NCBI RefSeq assembly: GCF_002056795.1
Contig: NZ_CP020104.1
Location: 7,635,501 to 7,699,500 of the forward strand
Reading direction: 5' to 3'
DNA: 64,000 bases
DNA from: Spirosoma aerolatum
GTDB lineage: Bacteria > Bacteroidota > Bacteroidia > Cytophagales > Spirosomataceae
Of the stretch, positions 17,920 to 26,127 are shown one piece after another (positions within the stretch are counted from its first letter, which is position 1; each line of letters opens with the position of its first letter). The position numbers were made by a program, and so were the translations under genes. Under the pieces are notes generated by a model, which searched no databases, was not told the DNA's origin, and worked only from the letters and a program-made list of their open reading frames with translations.

Positions 17920-18779
17920 AAGCCTAATAATTTTATAGCGTTCTCTTTCAGGATCAGGGGTTTTACTTCATCGCGAAAACCGGCTTCGTGGAAATCCTTA
18001 ATCCAGCGTTCGGGCGTAATCAGCGGAAAATCTGTACCGAACAGCATCCGATCCTTCAACAACGTATTGGCGTACTGCACCAATTGCTTCGGGAAATATT
18101 TAGGTGACCAACCACTCAGATCGATGTAAATATTGGGCTTGTGCATGGCTACCGAAAGGGCTTCATCCTGCCAGGGCCAGCTTGGGTGGGCGATGATGAT
18201 GGGGTTGTCGGGAAAGTCGATGGCTACGTCGTCCAGGTGAATTGGGTTCGAGTATTCCAGTCGAAGCCCACCACCTCCGCGTACTCCCGAACCAAACCCT
18301 GAATGCCCCGAATGAAACAGCATCGGCAGTTTGTATTCGGCAATGACCTCGTAGAGATGATAGGCCATGCGGTCGTTTGGATAAAACCCCTGCACCGTCG
18401 GGTGAAATTTAAAGCCTTTAATGCCATGATTTTCGATCAGGTTTCGGGCTTCGCGGGCCCCCATACGCCCCTTATGCGGGTCGATGCTCGCAAAGGCAAT
18501 CATCACATCGGGATTGTTGCGGGCCCCTTCGGCCACTTCTTCATTCGGAATCCGGCGCTTCCCAACGTTAAACTCCGAATCGACCGTGAACATGACAAAG
18601 GCCATATTCTGCGCCCGGTAATAATCGGCCGTTTCCTGAATGGTCGGGCGCTTATCCGACTTGAAGTATTTGGCAAAGGCTTCGTCGAGTTCGGGTCGAA
18701 AGTCATCGTGCGGATGCCAGCAGGAGGCTTCGGCATGTGTATGAACGTCGATGGCGACGATTTTACGGGTATCGATCAT
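17907..18779 (-). CDS. Amidohydrolase-2 family metal-dependent hydrolase
   Basis: 290 residues from the ATG at 18777-18779; the upstream frame to 18863 only translates the GAAAGAG repeat. TIM-barrel metal ligands are visible: His13 and His15 (DVHTHAE), His156 (FHSGHSG), His198 (IIAHPSWPW) and Asp250 (FGTDFPL). Members of this family include aromatic acid decarboxylases and the beta-ketoacyl-CoA hydrolase (CouO type) of p-hydroxycinnamate catabolism in Rhodococcus. Given the adjacent CoA ligase and hydratase, a CouO-like retro-Claisen step giving 4-hydroxybenzoate is an attractive inference. A decarboxylase or lactonase role is the alternative. Confidence 0.8.
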   Translation of the reverse strand: MIDTRKIVAIDVHTHAEASCWHPHDDFRPELDEAFAKYFKSDKRPTIQETADYYRAQNMAFVMFTVDSEFNVGKRRIPNEEVAEGARNNPDVMIAFASIDPHKGRMGAREARNLIENHGIKGFKFHPTVQGFYPNDRMAYHLYEVIAEYKLPMLFHSGHSGFGSGVRGGGGLRLEYSNPIHLDDVAIDFPDNPIIIAHPSWPWQDEALSVAMHKPNIYIDLSGWSPKYFPKQLVQYANTLLKDRMLFGTDFPLITPERWIKDFHEAGFRDEVKPLILKENAIKLLGLEVV

Positions 18780-18781
18780 AT

Positions 18782-18864
18782 AAAGAGCGAAAGAGTGAAA
18801 GAGTGAAAGAGCGAAAAGAGGAAGAAAAGGATGCGTCAGCCACTCTTTCACTCTTTCGCTCATT
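18782..18864. repeat. GAAAGAG-unit inverted repeat, copy 2
   Basis: 24-nt arms at 18782-18805 and 18841-18864 (aaagagcgaaagagtgaaagagtg as two halves) pair with one mismatch. It fills the gap between the secreted hydrolase and the amidohydrolase, from 4 bp before the hydrolase stop to 2 bp upstream of the amidohydrolase start codon. Confidence 0.88.
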
Positions 18865-18867
18865 CAC

Positions 18868-19995
18868 TCAATTTATAAAGCCTGCGGTTGGTTTTTTACC
18901 TGTTTTCACCCAGTTCCTCAGCGCATCGAACGCCTGGGCGGTTTGTTGTGGAGTGAACTGGCAATGCCCACGCCCGTTGGTGTACTTGACAGTAAAGTAG
19001 GTGTCTTTCTGCTGCTGATGCACCATGTTCTCGAAGTTGACAACGCCATAAGTGGGAGGGATCAACTGGTCGTAGAGGGTGTGCATCAGCAGTACGGGTT
19101 TATTGATGTTGCCCGTTCGGTCGTATTTGGCAAAGATCACATTGGGATTAGCCGTTGCCGCCAGCCGTTCTGCTTTCTGGTTGACTTCCAGATTGTTCGG
19201 AAAACCACTGTAAACGGTATTGGTGTTGTCGAACGGGTTGCCTTTTGCCTTCTGGGCCAGGTCGCGCAGAACATTTTCATTGAAAAACAGCGAAAACGGC
19301 AGGTCGTCGAGTTGCAGATCGAAACGATTGGCAAAGGCAACAGCCAGCACCGAATCTTTAGCCAGGATCGCCGTTCGAATGGCCTTCGCTTTCGTTACCA
19401 TAGCCTGGATCGGTTGGGCCTGATAGGGTTTCGACAGATCGAAAATGTCGGTCAGCGAGGTTACAATACCCGGAAACAACCCATTGAACGTAGCATACAT
19501 ATCGAACTCTTTCCGGCACTGCAAATACGGCCGGCTCGAAAGCGGGCAGAGGGGTAGCCCACCGTTGTAGTTGGCGCCAAAGTTTTCGATGGTAGCCACG
19601 GTAACACCACCGCCCATCGAATGCCCAACCATGAACGTCGAATCGGGTTTGCCGTAGGTTTTAACAAAGAGCATTCGTAGCGCTTCCGTATCATCCACGC
19701 CTTGCGGCAACGCAAACCCCTGGTACTGGTAATCTGACGCAGCCACGGCAAAACCGCGTTCTAGAAAAGGCTTCATCGCATTGGCAAAGCCAGGGTTCTG
19801 ACTCTGCAACGGCCGAGCCCCCATAAACTCGTAGCCATGCGCATACATGACCAGCTTCCCTTTCCAGTTTTGCGGAAACAGAATCACATACCGCGCCCCA
19901 TCGATACGGCCCGAATCGACTTTCGCTACCAGATTTTGCGCGAACGATTGGGTGATGAGGGATAGGATAATGAGTAGGCTTAGGACTGTTTTCAT
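18868..19995 (-). CDS. Secreted alpha/beta hydrolase
   Basis: 375 residues from the ATG at 19993-19995, which begins a signal peptide (MKTVLSLLIILSLITQSFAQ); ATGs at 20010 and 20034 are less signal-like. The alpha/beta-hydrolase triad is Ser126 (GHSMGGG), Asp309 (LYDQ) and His344 (GRGHCQF), with an oxyanion-type YAHGYEF at 51-57. The large insert between the Ser and Asp could form a lid. Exported and encoded with a feruloyl-CoA synthase-like ligase, it may release hydroxycinnamates from plant-wall esters. That role is inferred from neighbours; a lipase or peptidase activity is possible. Confidence 0.8.
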   Translation of the reverse strand: MKTVLSLLIILSLITQSFAQNLVAKVDSGRIDGARYVILFPQNWKGKLVMYAHGYEFMGARPLQSQNPGFANAMKPFLERGFAVAASDYQYQGFALPQGVDDTEALRMLFVKTYGKPDSTFMVGHSMGGGVTVATIENFGANYNGGLPLCPLSSRPYLQCRKEFDMYATFNGLFPGIVTSLTDIFDLSKPYQAQPIQAMVTKAKAIRTAILAKDSVLAVAFANRFDLQLDDLPFSLFFNENVLRDLAQKAKGNPFDNTNTVYSGFPNNLEVNQKAERLAATANPNVIFAKYDRTGNINKPVLLMHTLYDQLIPPTYGVVNFENMVHQQQKDTYFTVKYTNGRGHCQFTPQQTAQAFDALRNWVKTGKKPTAGFIN

Positions 19996-20084
19996 TTTCT
20001 TTTCTGTCATTTTGAGGCAGGGCAAAAAGTCCATTTTTAATCTGAACCTGTTTACACATTCCCTAAATAGGGGTATAACAAGCG

Positions 20085-20176
20085 TTTTTTGTCATCCCGA
20101 CGAAGGAGGGATCTTCGGGGAATGGGAAGGAATAATCATACTCAGAAGATCCCTCCTTCGTCGGGATGACAAAAAA
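20085..20176. repeat. Perfect 31-bp inverted repeat (cccgacgaaggaggg family), copy 1
   Basis: The arms at 20085-20115 and 20146-20176 are exact complements, each with a tttttt/aaaaaa outer end, and a 30-nt loop. The outer T-run on either strand could support termination in both directions. The core is shared with the element at 24182-24273. Confidence 0.92.
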
Positions 20177-20182
20177 TTACTG

Positions 20183-20210
20183 GACTAGAAGCTCAAACAA
20201 CCTTCTAGTC
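20183..20210. repeat. 9-bp hairpin gactagaag/cttctagtc
   Basis: Perfect 9-bp arms at 20183-20191 and 20202-20210 flank ctcaaacaac. The loop resembles the arm of the repeat at 17828-17919. It lies 15 bp before the stop of the MetE-like gene. Confidence 0.6.
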
Positions 20211-20225
20211 CGTCGAAACTGGTTT

Positions 20226-21335
20226 TTACGCTGTTCCCCAGACTTTCCGGGCGGTATTGACGACTAGTTCAATTTTGCGCCATTGGTCGTCGTAAGTGAG
20301 GTCGTTGCCGTGATGCGTTGACGAGAATCCGCATTGTGGGCTTACGCAGAGGTTATCCAGCGGCATGTAGTGGGCGGCTTCATCGATGCGTTTGCAGAGG
20401 TCGTCAATGTCTTCCAGTTCGCGCACTTTCGATGAAATGATTCCCAGTACCACCATCTTGTTTTTCGGCACAAATCGTAACGGTGCAAAATCGCCAGATC
20501 GTTCGTCGTCGTATTCGAGGAAATAGGCATCGACGTTGATTTCGTTAAACAGAACTTCGGCCACCGGCTCGTACCCTCCTTCGGCAAACCAGGTGCTACG
20601 GTAATTGCCCCGGCACAGATGAATACCTACCGTCAGGTCGTCGGGCCGCCCATCGATTACAGAATTGATCAAAGCCGCGTAGGTTTTGGGAAGCAGGTTC
20701 GGGTCTTCACCCCGTTCAATGGCAGCAGCGCGCATCTTGGGGTCGCAGAGGTAAGCCAGGTTCGTATCGTCCAGTTGCAGATACCGCAAACCTGCCTGAT
20801 ACAGATGATCGATTTCTTCCCGATAGGCCGCAGAGAGGTCATGGAAAAACTCATCCATATCAGGATACGATTCGATGTCGATGGATTTCCGGCCTCCCCG
20901 GAAGTGAATCATGGTGGGCGACGGAATCGAGACTTTGGGCGTTTGGGTTGTTACAGACTTCAGGAAGTTGAAATCGGCTACCTGAATATCTGTAACGTGT
21001 TTGAGCTTGCCTGTTACACTGAGCACAGGTGGTTTAAATCCGTCTTCGGCCACCTTCGCGTTCGGATTGGCTTCGATGCCGCCCGTTATCGAAACCCCAG
21101 CCAGTTCTTTCAGGAAATCGAGGTGGAAATAATCCCGGCGGAACTCACCGTCGGTAATCGAGCGCATCCCGGTCGATTCCAGTTTTTTAACGGTTTCGGC
21201 AATCGCGGTATCTTCAATGGCCCGTAGCTCATCGGCCGTAATCTCGCCTTTTTTCCATTTCAGGCGGTATTCTTTTACTTCCGGGGTGCGCAGGAGGCTA
21301 CCCACATGGTCGGCACGAAAAGGGGGAGTTTTCAT
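20226..21335 (-). CDS. MetE-like (cobalamin-independent methionine synthase C-terminal) methyltransferase
   Basis: 369 residues, about half of MetE: only the catalytic C-terminal barrel is present, as in the YxjG/YxjH group. The zinc ligands are all present: His239 and Cys241 (GIHLCRGN), Glu274 (YFLEYDDE) and Cys335 (SPQCGFSS). The N-terminal RADHVGSLLR is typical of the group. Such proteins transfer a methyl group to a thiol such as homocysteine; the donor varies and is often unknown. Its place inside the hydroxycinnamate series suggests a link to disposal of methyl groups from methoxylated aromatics such as ferulate. This is speculation from context. Confidence 0.85.
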   Translation of the reverse strand: MKTPPFRADHVGSLLRTPEVKEYRLKWKKGEITADELRAIEDTAIAETVKKLESTGMRSITDGEFRRDYFHLDFLKELAGVSITGGIEANPNAKVAEDGFKPPVLSVTGKLKHVTDIQVADFNFLKSVTTQTPKVSIPSPTMIHFRGGRKSIDIESYPDMDEFFHDLSAAYREEIDHLYQAGLRYLQLDDTNLAYLCDPKMRAAAIERGEDPNLLPKTYAALINSVIDGRPDDLTVGIHLCRGNYRSTWFAEGGYEPVAEVLFNEINVDAYFLEYDDERSGDFAPLRFVPKNKMVVLGIISSKVRELEDIDDLCKRIDEAAHYMPLDNLCVSPQCGFSSTHHGNDLTYDDQWRKIELVVNTARKVWGTA

Positions 21336-21380
21336 TCAGTACTGGGGTTTAAAATAAAGTAGGTTGGTAAATTAGTTAAA

Positions 21381-21449
21381 CCGCGAGGGCGCAAAGGCGC
21401 TAAGGGAAATCTCTGATTTATATGTCTTTGCGTCCTCGCGTCCTGGCGG
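21381..21449. repeat. Inverted repeat of the ccgcgagg-gcaaag family
   Basis: ccgcgagggcgcaaag at 21381-21396 pairs with ctttgcgtcctcgcg at 21426-21440 with one mismatch, extended by a second tcctggcgg unit to 21449. It sits between the ligase and MetE-like genes, 27 bp after the ligase stop. Confidence 0.75.
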
Positions 21450-21476
21450 TTTTTCTCTATAGGTTGGTTTTCTGGT

Positions 21477-23294
21477 TTAATGGCTGTATTCCGCACTATA
21501 AAGCTGTTCAATCAAGTGCGGTCGGTTGGCTAAAATGGCTCGCTGGTTCAGGGACCCTTTATCGGTTATTTCGCCTGTGTCGATAGAGGGTGGATCATGA
21601 GCGATAATCATTTTGCCTAGGCGATCTGCACTGCCCATTGCAGTTTCATTGAGTTTGCTAAGCAATTGGTCGACAAAATCCGTTACGGCCATTGTCTGAA
21701 AAGCATCCCGGTAGTGTACATCGGGAGCCAGCTTGGCTAGTTTACGGCAGGCATCGATGTTCAGGAACAGGATGGCGCTGGCATAATCCCGGTCGAGTCC
21801 AGCAATAACGGCATCCTGCACGATAGGCGAACCTGCCGCAATGATTTTCATACGCAGTATTCCTACGTTGACCCAGGTACCAGTCGATAGTTTGAAATCT
21901 TCCGCAATGCGCCCGTCGAAAACGAGCCCTTTGCTGGGGTCTCTCTCATCCAGAAATTTCACGGCGTCGCCCGTTTTGTAATAGCCCTCGTCGTCAAACG
22001 CTTTTTGAGTGGCCTCTGCATTGCGCCAGTAGCCGGGGGTTACGTTTGGGGCTTTGTAACGAGCTTCCAGTTTATCATTGTCGGGCACCAGCTTCACGCT
22101 CATACCGGCAACAGGTACGCCCAATAAACCCGAAAAACTGCCACCCCAATTGGCAAAAAGGGCCGATGGTCCCGATTCGGTGCAGCCCAGACCCGTGATG
22201 ATCGGAATCCGCTCGCCAATGGTCTCGACAGCCAGTTCTTCCAGTCGGTTCCAGATCGGTTGCGCCAGACTGGCTCCTGCATAGAACAGCATCGAAAGCC
22301 GGGCGAAAAAGGTTTCCCGAAGGGCTGGCTCGCGCTCAAAATAGGGAATCAGCATCTCAAAGCCTTTGGGGACATTGAAGTAAACCGTTGGTGAAATTTC
22401 CCGGAGGTTCTGCACCGTTGTTTCAATACCGGCCGGAGTGGGTTTGCCATCGTCGATATAGAGCGAACCACCATTGTAGAGCGCCAGCCCGACGTTATGA
22501 TTACCCCCGAAGGTGTGGTTCCACGGAAGCCAGTCGATGAAAACCGGGGGCTCGGTAGCCATAAACGGAAACGTCTGCGTAATCTGCTGCAAATTGGCGC
22601 ACCACATGCCGTGGGTATTGATAACACCCTTCGGCAAGCCCGTTGAACCCGATGTAAACAGAATTTTGGCAACCGTATCGGCCGTGACGCGCTCAAATGC
22701 CTGATCGACGGCATCGGTTGGCACCATGTTCAGTAGCTCAGAAAAGTCCACCTCATTGCCGGGCGTAGCTGTGATGATGAGGACTTCCGGGAAAAGCGAT
22801 TTGGCTAAGGCAATGGCACGGGCATACGCTGTGTGGTTCTGAACAAAAACAACTTTGGGCGTCATCACCTGCAAACAATGCTTCAGCCGCCCTAGATCGG
22901 TTGATAAGAGCGAGTACTGTGGCGAAATGGGGCTGTATGGAACGCCTATGTGCATTGCCGCCAACGCCAGTAGCGCATGTTCGAGGCTGTTTTCAGACAG
23001 AATGACAATCGACTCGTCGGGGCCAATGGCCAGATTCAGGAGGTATTGGGCAATGGATTTCACCTGCTCCAGCGTAGACCGATACGATAATCGAATCCAC
23101 TCTCCATCCGCCCCGCGACGAGCCAGAAAGGTACCCTCTGACCGATGGGTGGCCCAATACAGTAGCTTTTCGCCTGGTTTAGCGGGATAAGCACCCAGTG
23201 GCTGTTCCAGTTCTAACCGGATGCAGCCATCGGCATCAACCTGTTTTCGGGTAGTCGTCGGCCCGAATTCAATGGTTTTGTAAGGAGATGTCAT
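21477..23294 (-). CDS. fcs: Feruloyl-CoA synthase-like AMP-forming ligase
   Basis: 605 residues. The ANL-superfamily signature TSGSTGLPKG is at 214-223, with the A5-type motif GLGCTESGP and A8-type GRIAEDFKLSTG. The N-terminus (PLGAYPAKPGEKLLYWA) and the C-terminal DTGEITDKGSLNQRA match feruloyl-CoA synthases rather than fatty-acid or 4-coumarate ligases of plant type. It would activate ferulate, p-coumarate or caffeate to the CoA ester with ATP in the cytoplasm. The hydratase gene is 48 bp upstream on the same strand, so both steps are probably co-expressed. Confidence 0.87.
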   Translation of the reverse strand: MTSPYKTIEFGPTTTRKQVDADGCIRLELEQPLGAYPAKPGEKLLYWATHRSEGTFLARRGADGEWIRLSYRSTLEQVKSIAQYLLNLAIGPDESIVILSENSLEHALLALAAMHIGVPYSPISPQYSLLSTDLGRLKHCLQVMTPKVVFVQNHTAYARAIALAKSLFPEVLIITATPGNEVDFSELLNMVPTDAVDQAFERVTADTVAKILFTSGSTGLPKGVINTHGMWCANLQQITQTFPFMATEPPVFIDWLPWNHTFGGNHNVGLALYNGGSLYIDDGKPTPAGIETTVQNLREISPTVYFNVPKGFEMLIPYFEREPALRETFFARLSMLFYAGASLAQPIWNRLEELAVETIGERIPIITGLGCTESGPSALFANWGGSFSGLLGVPVAGMSVKLVPDNDKLEARYKAPNVTPGYWRNAEATQKAFDDEGYYKTGDAVKFLDERDPSKGLVFDGRIAEDFKLSTGTWVNVGILRMKIIAAGSPIVQDAVIAGLDRDYASAILFLNIDACRKLAKLAPDVHYRDAFQTMAVTDFVDQLLSKLNETAMGSADRLGKMIIAHDPPSIDTGEITDKGSLNQRAILANRPHLIEQLYSAEYSH

Positions 23295-23342
23295 TGGGTT
23301 TAGGGTTTGCAGTATCAGGTTTATTGGTCGCTCGGTTACTGT

Positions 23343-24128
23343 TCACTGCCCGACTTTTTTGGCGCGCCCTTCCAGGAATTCGGTTAATCGCTGTTTGGCT
23401 TCGGGCGATGACTGGGCAATGGTAGCCATCAGGCTTTCCATCAGTAATCCTTCCGATTGCGATGAATCGGCAATACGGGGGAGTACGTGCATAAGAGCAT
23501 AGTTGGTCAAAGGAGCGTTCTGGGCAATCCTTCTGGCTAGTTCAATCCCTTTTTCAAGCCCCTCCCCAGCCATGGTCACGTACTGGGAAAACCCCATCCA
23601 GACACCTTCTTCGGCCGAGATCGTCCGTCCGGTAAACATCATGTCGGCCATACGAGCTACGCCTATTAGTTTGGGAAGCCGGACCGATGCTCCACCGCCG
23701 ACAAAAATGCCCCGTTGCCCTTCGGGTAAGGCATAAAACGTACTGGCTTCGGCTACCCGAATATGACAGGCCGACGCAATCTCCAGGCCCCCACCCACAC
23801 AGGCTCCTTTCAATACCGCTACAACCGGCACCTTTCCAAACTGGATTTTGTCGAGTACCCGGTGCCACATGCGTGAATGGTGCAGCCCTTCAATAATATC
23901 CCGTTCCTGCAATTCAGACAGGTCGAGCCCAGCACTGAAATGGTCGCCTTCGCTGTGGAGCACCGCACATTTTACCCCGTCTGGCATGTTGGAGAATACG
24001 GCTTCCAATGCCAGAATGAGCGCATCGTTTACTGCGTTTCGCTTTTGTGGGCGGTTCAGTTTGACAAAAAGCAGTTCGCCATCTTGCTCAATTTCTACTA
24101 AAGCAGCCATGTTATTAAGGTCATTCAT
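23343..24128 (-). CDS. Enoyl-CoA hydratase/crotonase (probable hydroxycinnamoyl-CoA hydratase)
   Basis: 261 residues; the ATG at 24126-24128 is used, though an internal Met7 is possible. The crotonase fold shows the oxyanion region SAGLDLSEL and both catalytic acids: Glu116 (GGGLEIASA) and Glu136 (LPEGQRGI). The downstream gene is the feruloyl-CoA synthase-like ligase. It therefore probably hydrates feruloyl-/coumaroyl-CoA. Whether it also cleaves the side chain to an aldehyde (HCHL/Ech type), or only hydrates (CouM type) and leaves cleavage to the amidohydrolase, cannot be decided by eye. Confidence 0.82.
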   Translation of the reverse strand: MNDLNNMAALVEIEQDGELLFVKLNRPQKRNAVNDALILALEAVFSNMPDGVKCAVLHSEGDHFSAGLDLSELQERDIIEGLHHSRMWHRVLDKIQFGKVPVVAVLKGACVGGGLEIASACHIRVAEASTFYALPEGQRGIFVGGGASVRLPKLIGVARMADMMFTGRTISAEEGVWMGFSQYVTMAGEGLEKGIELARRIAQNAPLTNYALMHVLPRIADSSQSEGLLMESLMATIAQSSPEAKQRLTEFLEGRAKKVGQ

Positions 24129-24181
24129 TGTTATTTGTGGAGCCTGGTTAAGCTTTTCATAATCAAGTTATAACGAGTTCT

Positions 24182-24273
24182 TTTTTTGTCCTCCCGACGA
24201 AGGAGGGATCTTCGGAGAGGGGCAACTCAATCGACTCATCCGAAGATCCCTCCTTCGTCGGGAGGACAAAAAA
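24182..24273. repeat. Perfect 35-bp inverted repeat (cccgacgaaggaggg family), copy 2
   Basis: The arms at 24182-24216 and 24239-24273 are exact complements with T/A-run outer ends and a 22-nt loop. The arm core matches copy 1 at 20085 except for gtcctcccg in place of gtcatcccg, changed on both arms, so pairing is preserved by compensatory change. Confidence 0.93.
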
Positions 24274-24375
24274 GCTATTGGAATAAAAGTTTAAACAGAC
24301 TCATAATCATTGATAGTTATTCACGGATTTGTTTTCGCGCAATAAATGACTACTTACGACTACCAATAACAACGC

Positions 24376-24909
24376 TTATTTCACCTGCCAGACGGTAATG
24401 AGCACGTTATCTGGGTTCCGAATTGCCGTAGCGATGAAAATGGCGTTGTTCAGCCACTCATATTTACCGGTTGGTGCCTCGAATTTGGGGACCGTTCGGA
24501 AATAGTATTCGCTCGGGCTTACCTGTTCACCACGACCAATACGCGCAGCTACTTCGGGCGTTGCAACCCGAAGGCCTGTGTTGGTGATGTAGATCGTGAC
24601 CCCATCGAGGGTTTTGAGCTGATAATGAGCTTCCAGCTCGGCAACACCGTCTTTTCGGACGATTTGCCAATCGGCCCCTCCGGGTAGGATTTCACCTTGA
24701 ATACGGGGCCCGTCAAACGTTCCTCCCGTAATAGGAATGATACGACGCAACCCGTGAGGGGTTTCCCCGACCACATAAGGAGCACCGACTTTCACACGTA
24801 GTTCGCAGACAAGCTCCAGTTGTGGGATGTCGTACCGCTGGGGTTTCTGAGCAAGTGCGCCAGTAATTGACCCAATTAGTGCAAGCAGGATAAGGAGTTG
24901 GCGTTTCAT
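24376..24909 (-). CDS. Exported DUF3237 protein
   Basis: 177 residues with a signal peptide (MKRQLLILLALIGSITGALAQ). The body fits DUF3237: RRIIPITGGTFDGPRIQGE, then GGADWQIVRKDG, ELEAHYQLKT and YYFRTVPKFE. The family forms a small beta-barrel; no enzymatic activity is established to my knowledge. It lies 7 bp after the thiolase stop on the same strand, so it is almost certainly co-transcribed with pcaF. Its recruitment here suggests a role with aromatic substrates outside the cytoplasm, perhaps binding or accessory catalysis. This is inference. Confidence 0.82.
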   Translation of the reverse strand: MKRQLLILLALIGSITGALAQKPQRYDIPQLELVCELRVKVGAPYVVGETPHGLRRIIPITGGTFDGPRIQGEILPGGADWQIVRKDGVAELEAHYQLKTLDGVTIYITNTGLRVATPEVAARIGRGEQVSPSEYYFRTVPKFEAPTGKYEWLNNAIFIATAIRNPDNVLITVWQVK

Positions 24910-24916
24910 AGCTTTC

Positions 24917-26125
24917 TTAATTCACTCGTTCCAGAATGACGGCGTAGCCCATACCGACGCCTACACACATGGTGGCAAGGGCATAGCGTTTTTGCTGCTT
25001 TTGTAATTCAAGCGTTGCTGTTTGAATCAGTCGGGCACCCGACATGCCCAACGGATGGCCCAGTGCAATGGCACCTCCGTTGGGGTTGATGCGAGGGTCA
25101 TCGTCGGGCAGGCCCAATTGTCGGGTACAAGCCAGCGACTGGGCAGCAAACGCTTCGTTAAGCTCAATCACGTCGATGTCGGCCAAAGTCAATCCGGCTT
25201 TTTTCAACGCTTTCTGAGTAGCAGGTACGGGCCCAATCCCCATGATACGCGGCTCTACACCCACTACGGCCGATGCAACGATGCGGGCTTTGGGAATGAA
25301 CTGATACCGACTGATGGCCTCTTCCGACGCAATGAGTAAGGCGGCTGCTCCATCGTTCAGGCCTGCTGAGTTTCCGGCCGTTACGCTGCCTTCTTTTCTG
25401 AACACAGGTTTCAGTGTAGCCAGAACGTCCAGCGAGGTATTCGGCTTTACAAATTCGTCGTAGGCAAACAGCAATGGCGCTCCTTTTTTCGTTGGGAGTT
25501 CAACGGGCATGATTTCTTCCGATAATCGACCTGATTGCTGGGACTGGGAAGCCTTTTGCTGCGACCGATACGCAAATAAGTCCTGGTCTTCGCGACTGAT
25601 GTTGTACAGTTCGACCAGATTTTCGGCCGTTACCCCCATTGCATCCGTACCATACAAAGCCTGCATTTTTGGATTGATGAATCGCCAGCCAAAGCTGGAG
25701 TCGAACAGTTGAGCGTCGTTGCCAAACGGTTTCGAGGTTTTCGACATCACCCACGGCCCACGGGTCATGTGTTCTACCCCCCCGGCAATAAACACATCCC
25801 CATCACCCGCTTTGATTGCCCGATTGGCATGAATCACTGCCGACATGCCCGACGAACACAGCCGGTTGACGGTTTCGCCCGGAACGGTGTAAGGCAGACC
25901 GGCCAGCAACAGTGCCATTCGGGCCACATTCCGGTTGTCTTCGCCCGCCTGATTATGACAGCCAAGTATCACGTCATCAACCGCATGGGGAGGCAGGCCA
26001 GGATTGCGTTTGAGTAGTTCTTTGATCGGTAATGCCGCCAGGTCGTCGGCCCGAATGGTCGAGAGGCTACCGCCGAAACTTCCAATCGGGGTACGGATGG
26101 CGTCGATGATATAAGCTTCGTTCAT
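24917..26125 (-). CDS. pcaF: Beta-ketoadipyl-CoA thiolase
   Basis: 402 residues from the ATG at 26123-26125; the frame to 26197 translates a GAAAGAG repeat. Thiolase catalytic residues are Cys90 (NRLCSSGMSAV), His357 (ALGHPLGMSG) and Cys387 (CVGVGMG). The N-terminal AYIIDAIRTPIG is that of PcaF/PaaJ-type thiolases. It cleaves beta-ketoadipyl-CoA to succinyl-CoA and acetyl-CoA, the last step of the pathway, in the cytoplasm. It follows the pcaIJ fusion with a hairpin repeat between. A generic acetyl-CoA acetyltransferase is the alternative, disfavoured by context. Confidence 0.9.
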   Translation of the reverse strand: MNEAYIIDAIRTPIGSFGGSLSTIRADDLAALPIKELLKRNPGLPPHAVDDVILGCHNQAGEDNRNVARMALLLAGLPYTVPGETVNRLCSSGMSAVIHANRAIKAGDGDVFIAGGVEHMTRGPWVMSKTSKPFGNDAQLFDSSFGWRFINPKMQALYGTDAMGVTAENLVELYNISREDQDLFAYRSQQKASQSQQSGRLSEEIMPVELPTKKGAPLLFAYDEFVKPNTSLDVLATLKPVFRKEGSVTAGNSAGLNDGAAALLIASEEAISRYQFIPKARIVASAVVGVEPRIMGIGPVPATQKALKKAGLTLADIDVIELNEAFAAQSLACTRQLGLPDDDPRINPNGGAIALGHPLGMSGARLIQTATLELQKQQKRYALATMCVGVGMGYAVILERVN

Positions 26126-26127
26126 AG

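Noticed and set aside
18780..18863. Longer start of the amidohydrolase at 18863
   Set aside because: The added residues translate the GAAAGAG repeat (SERVKE) and precede the normal family start at 18779.
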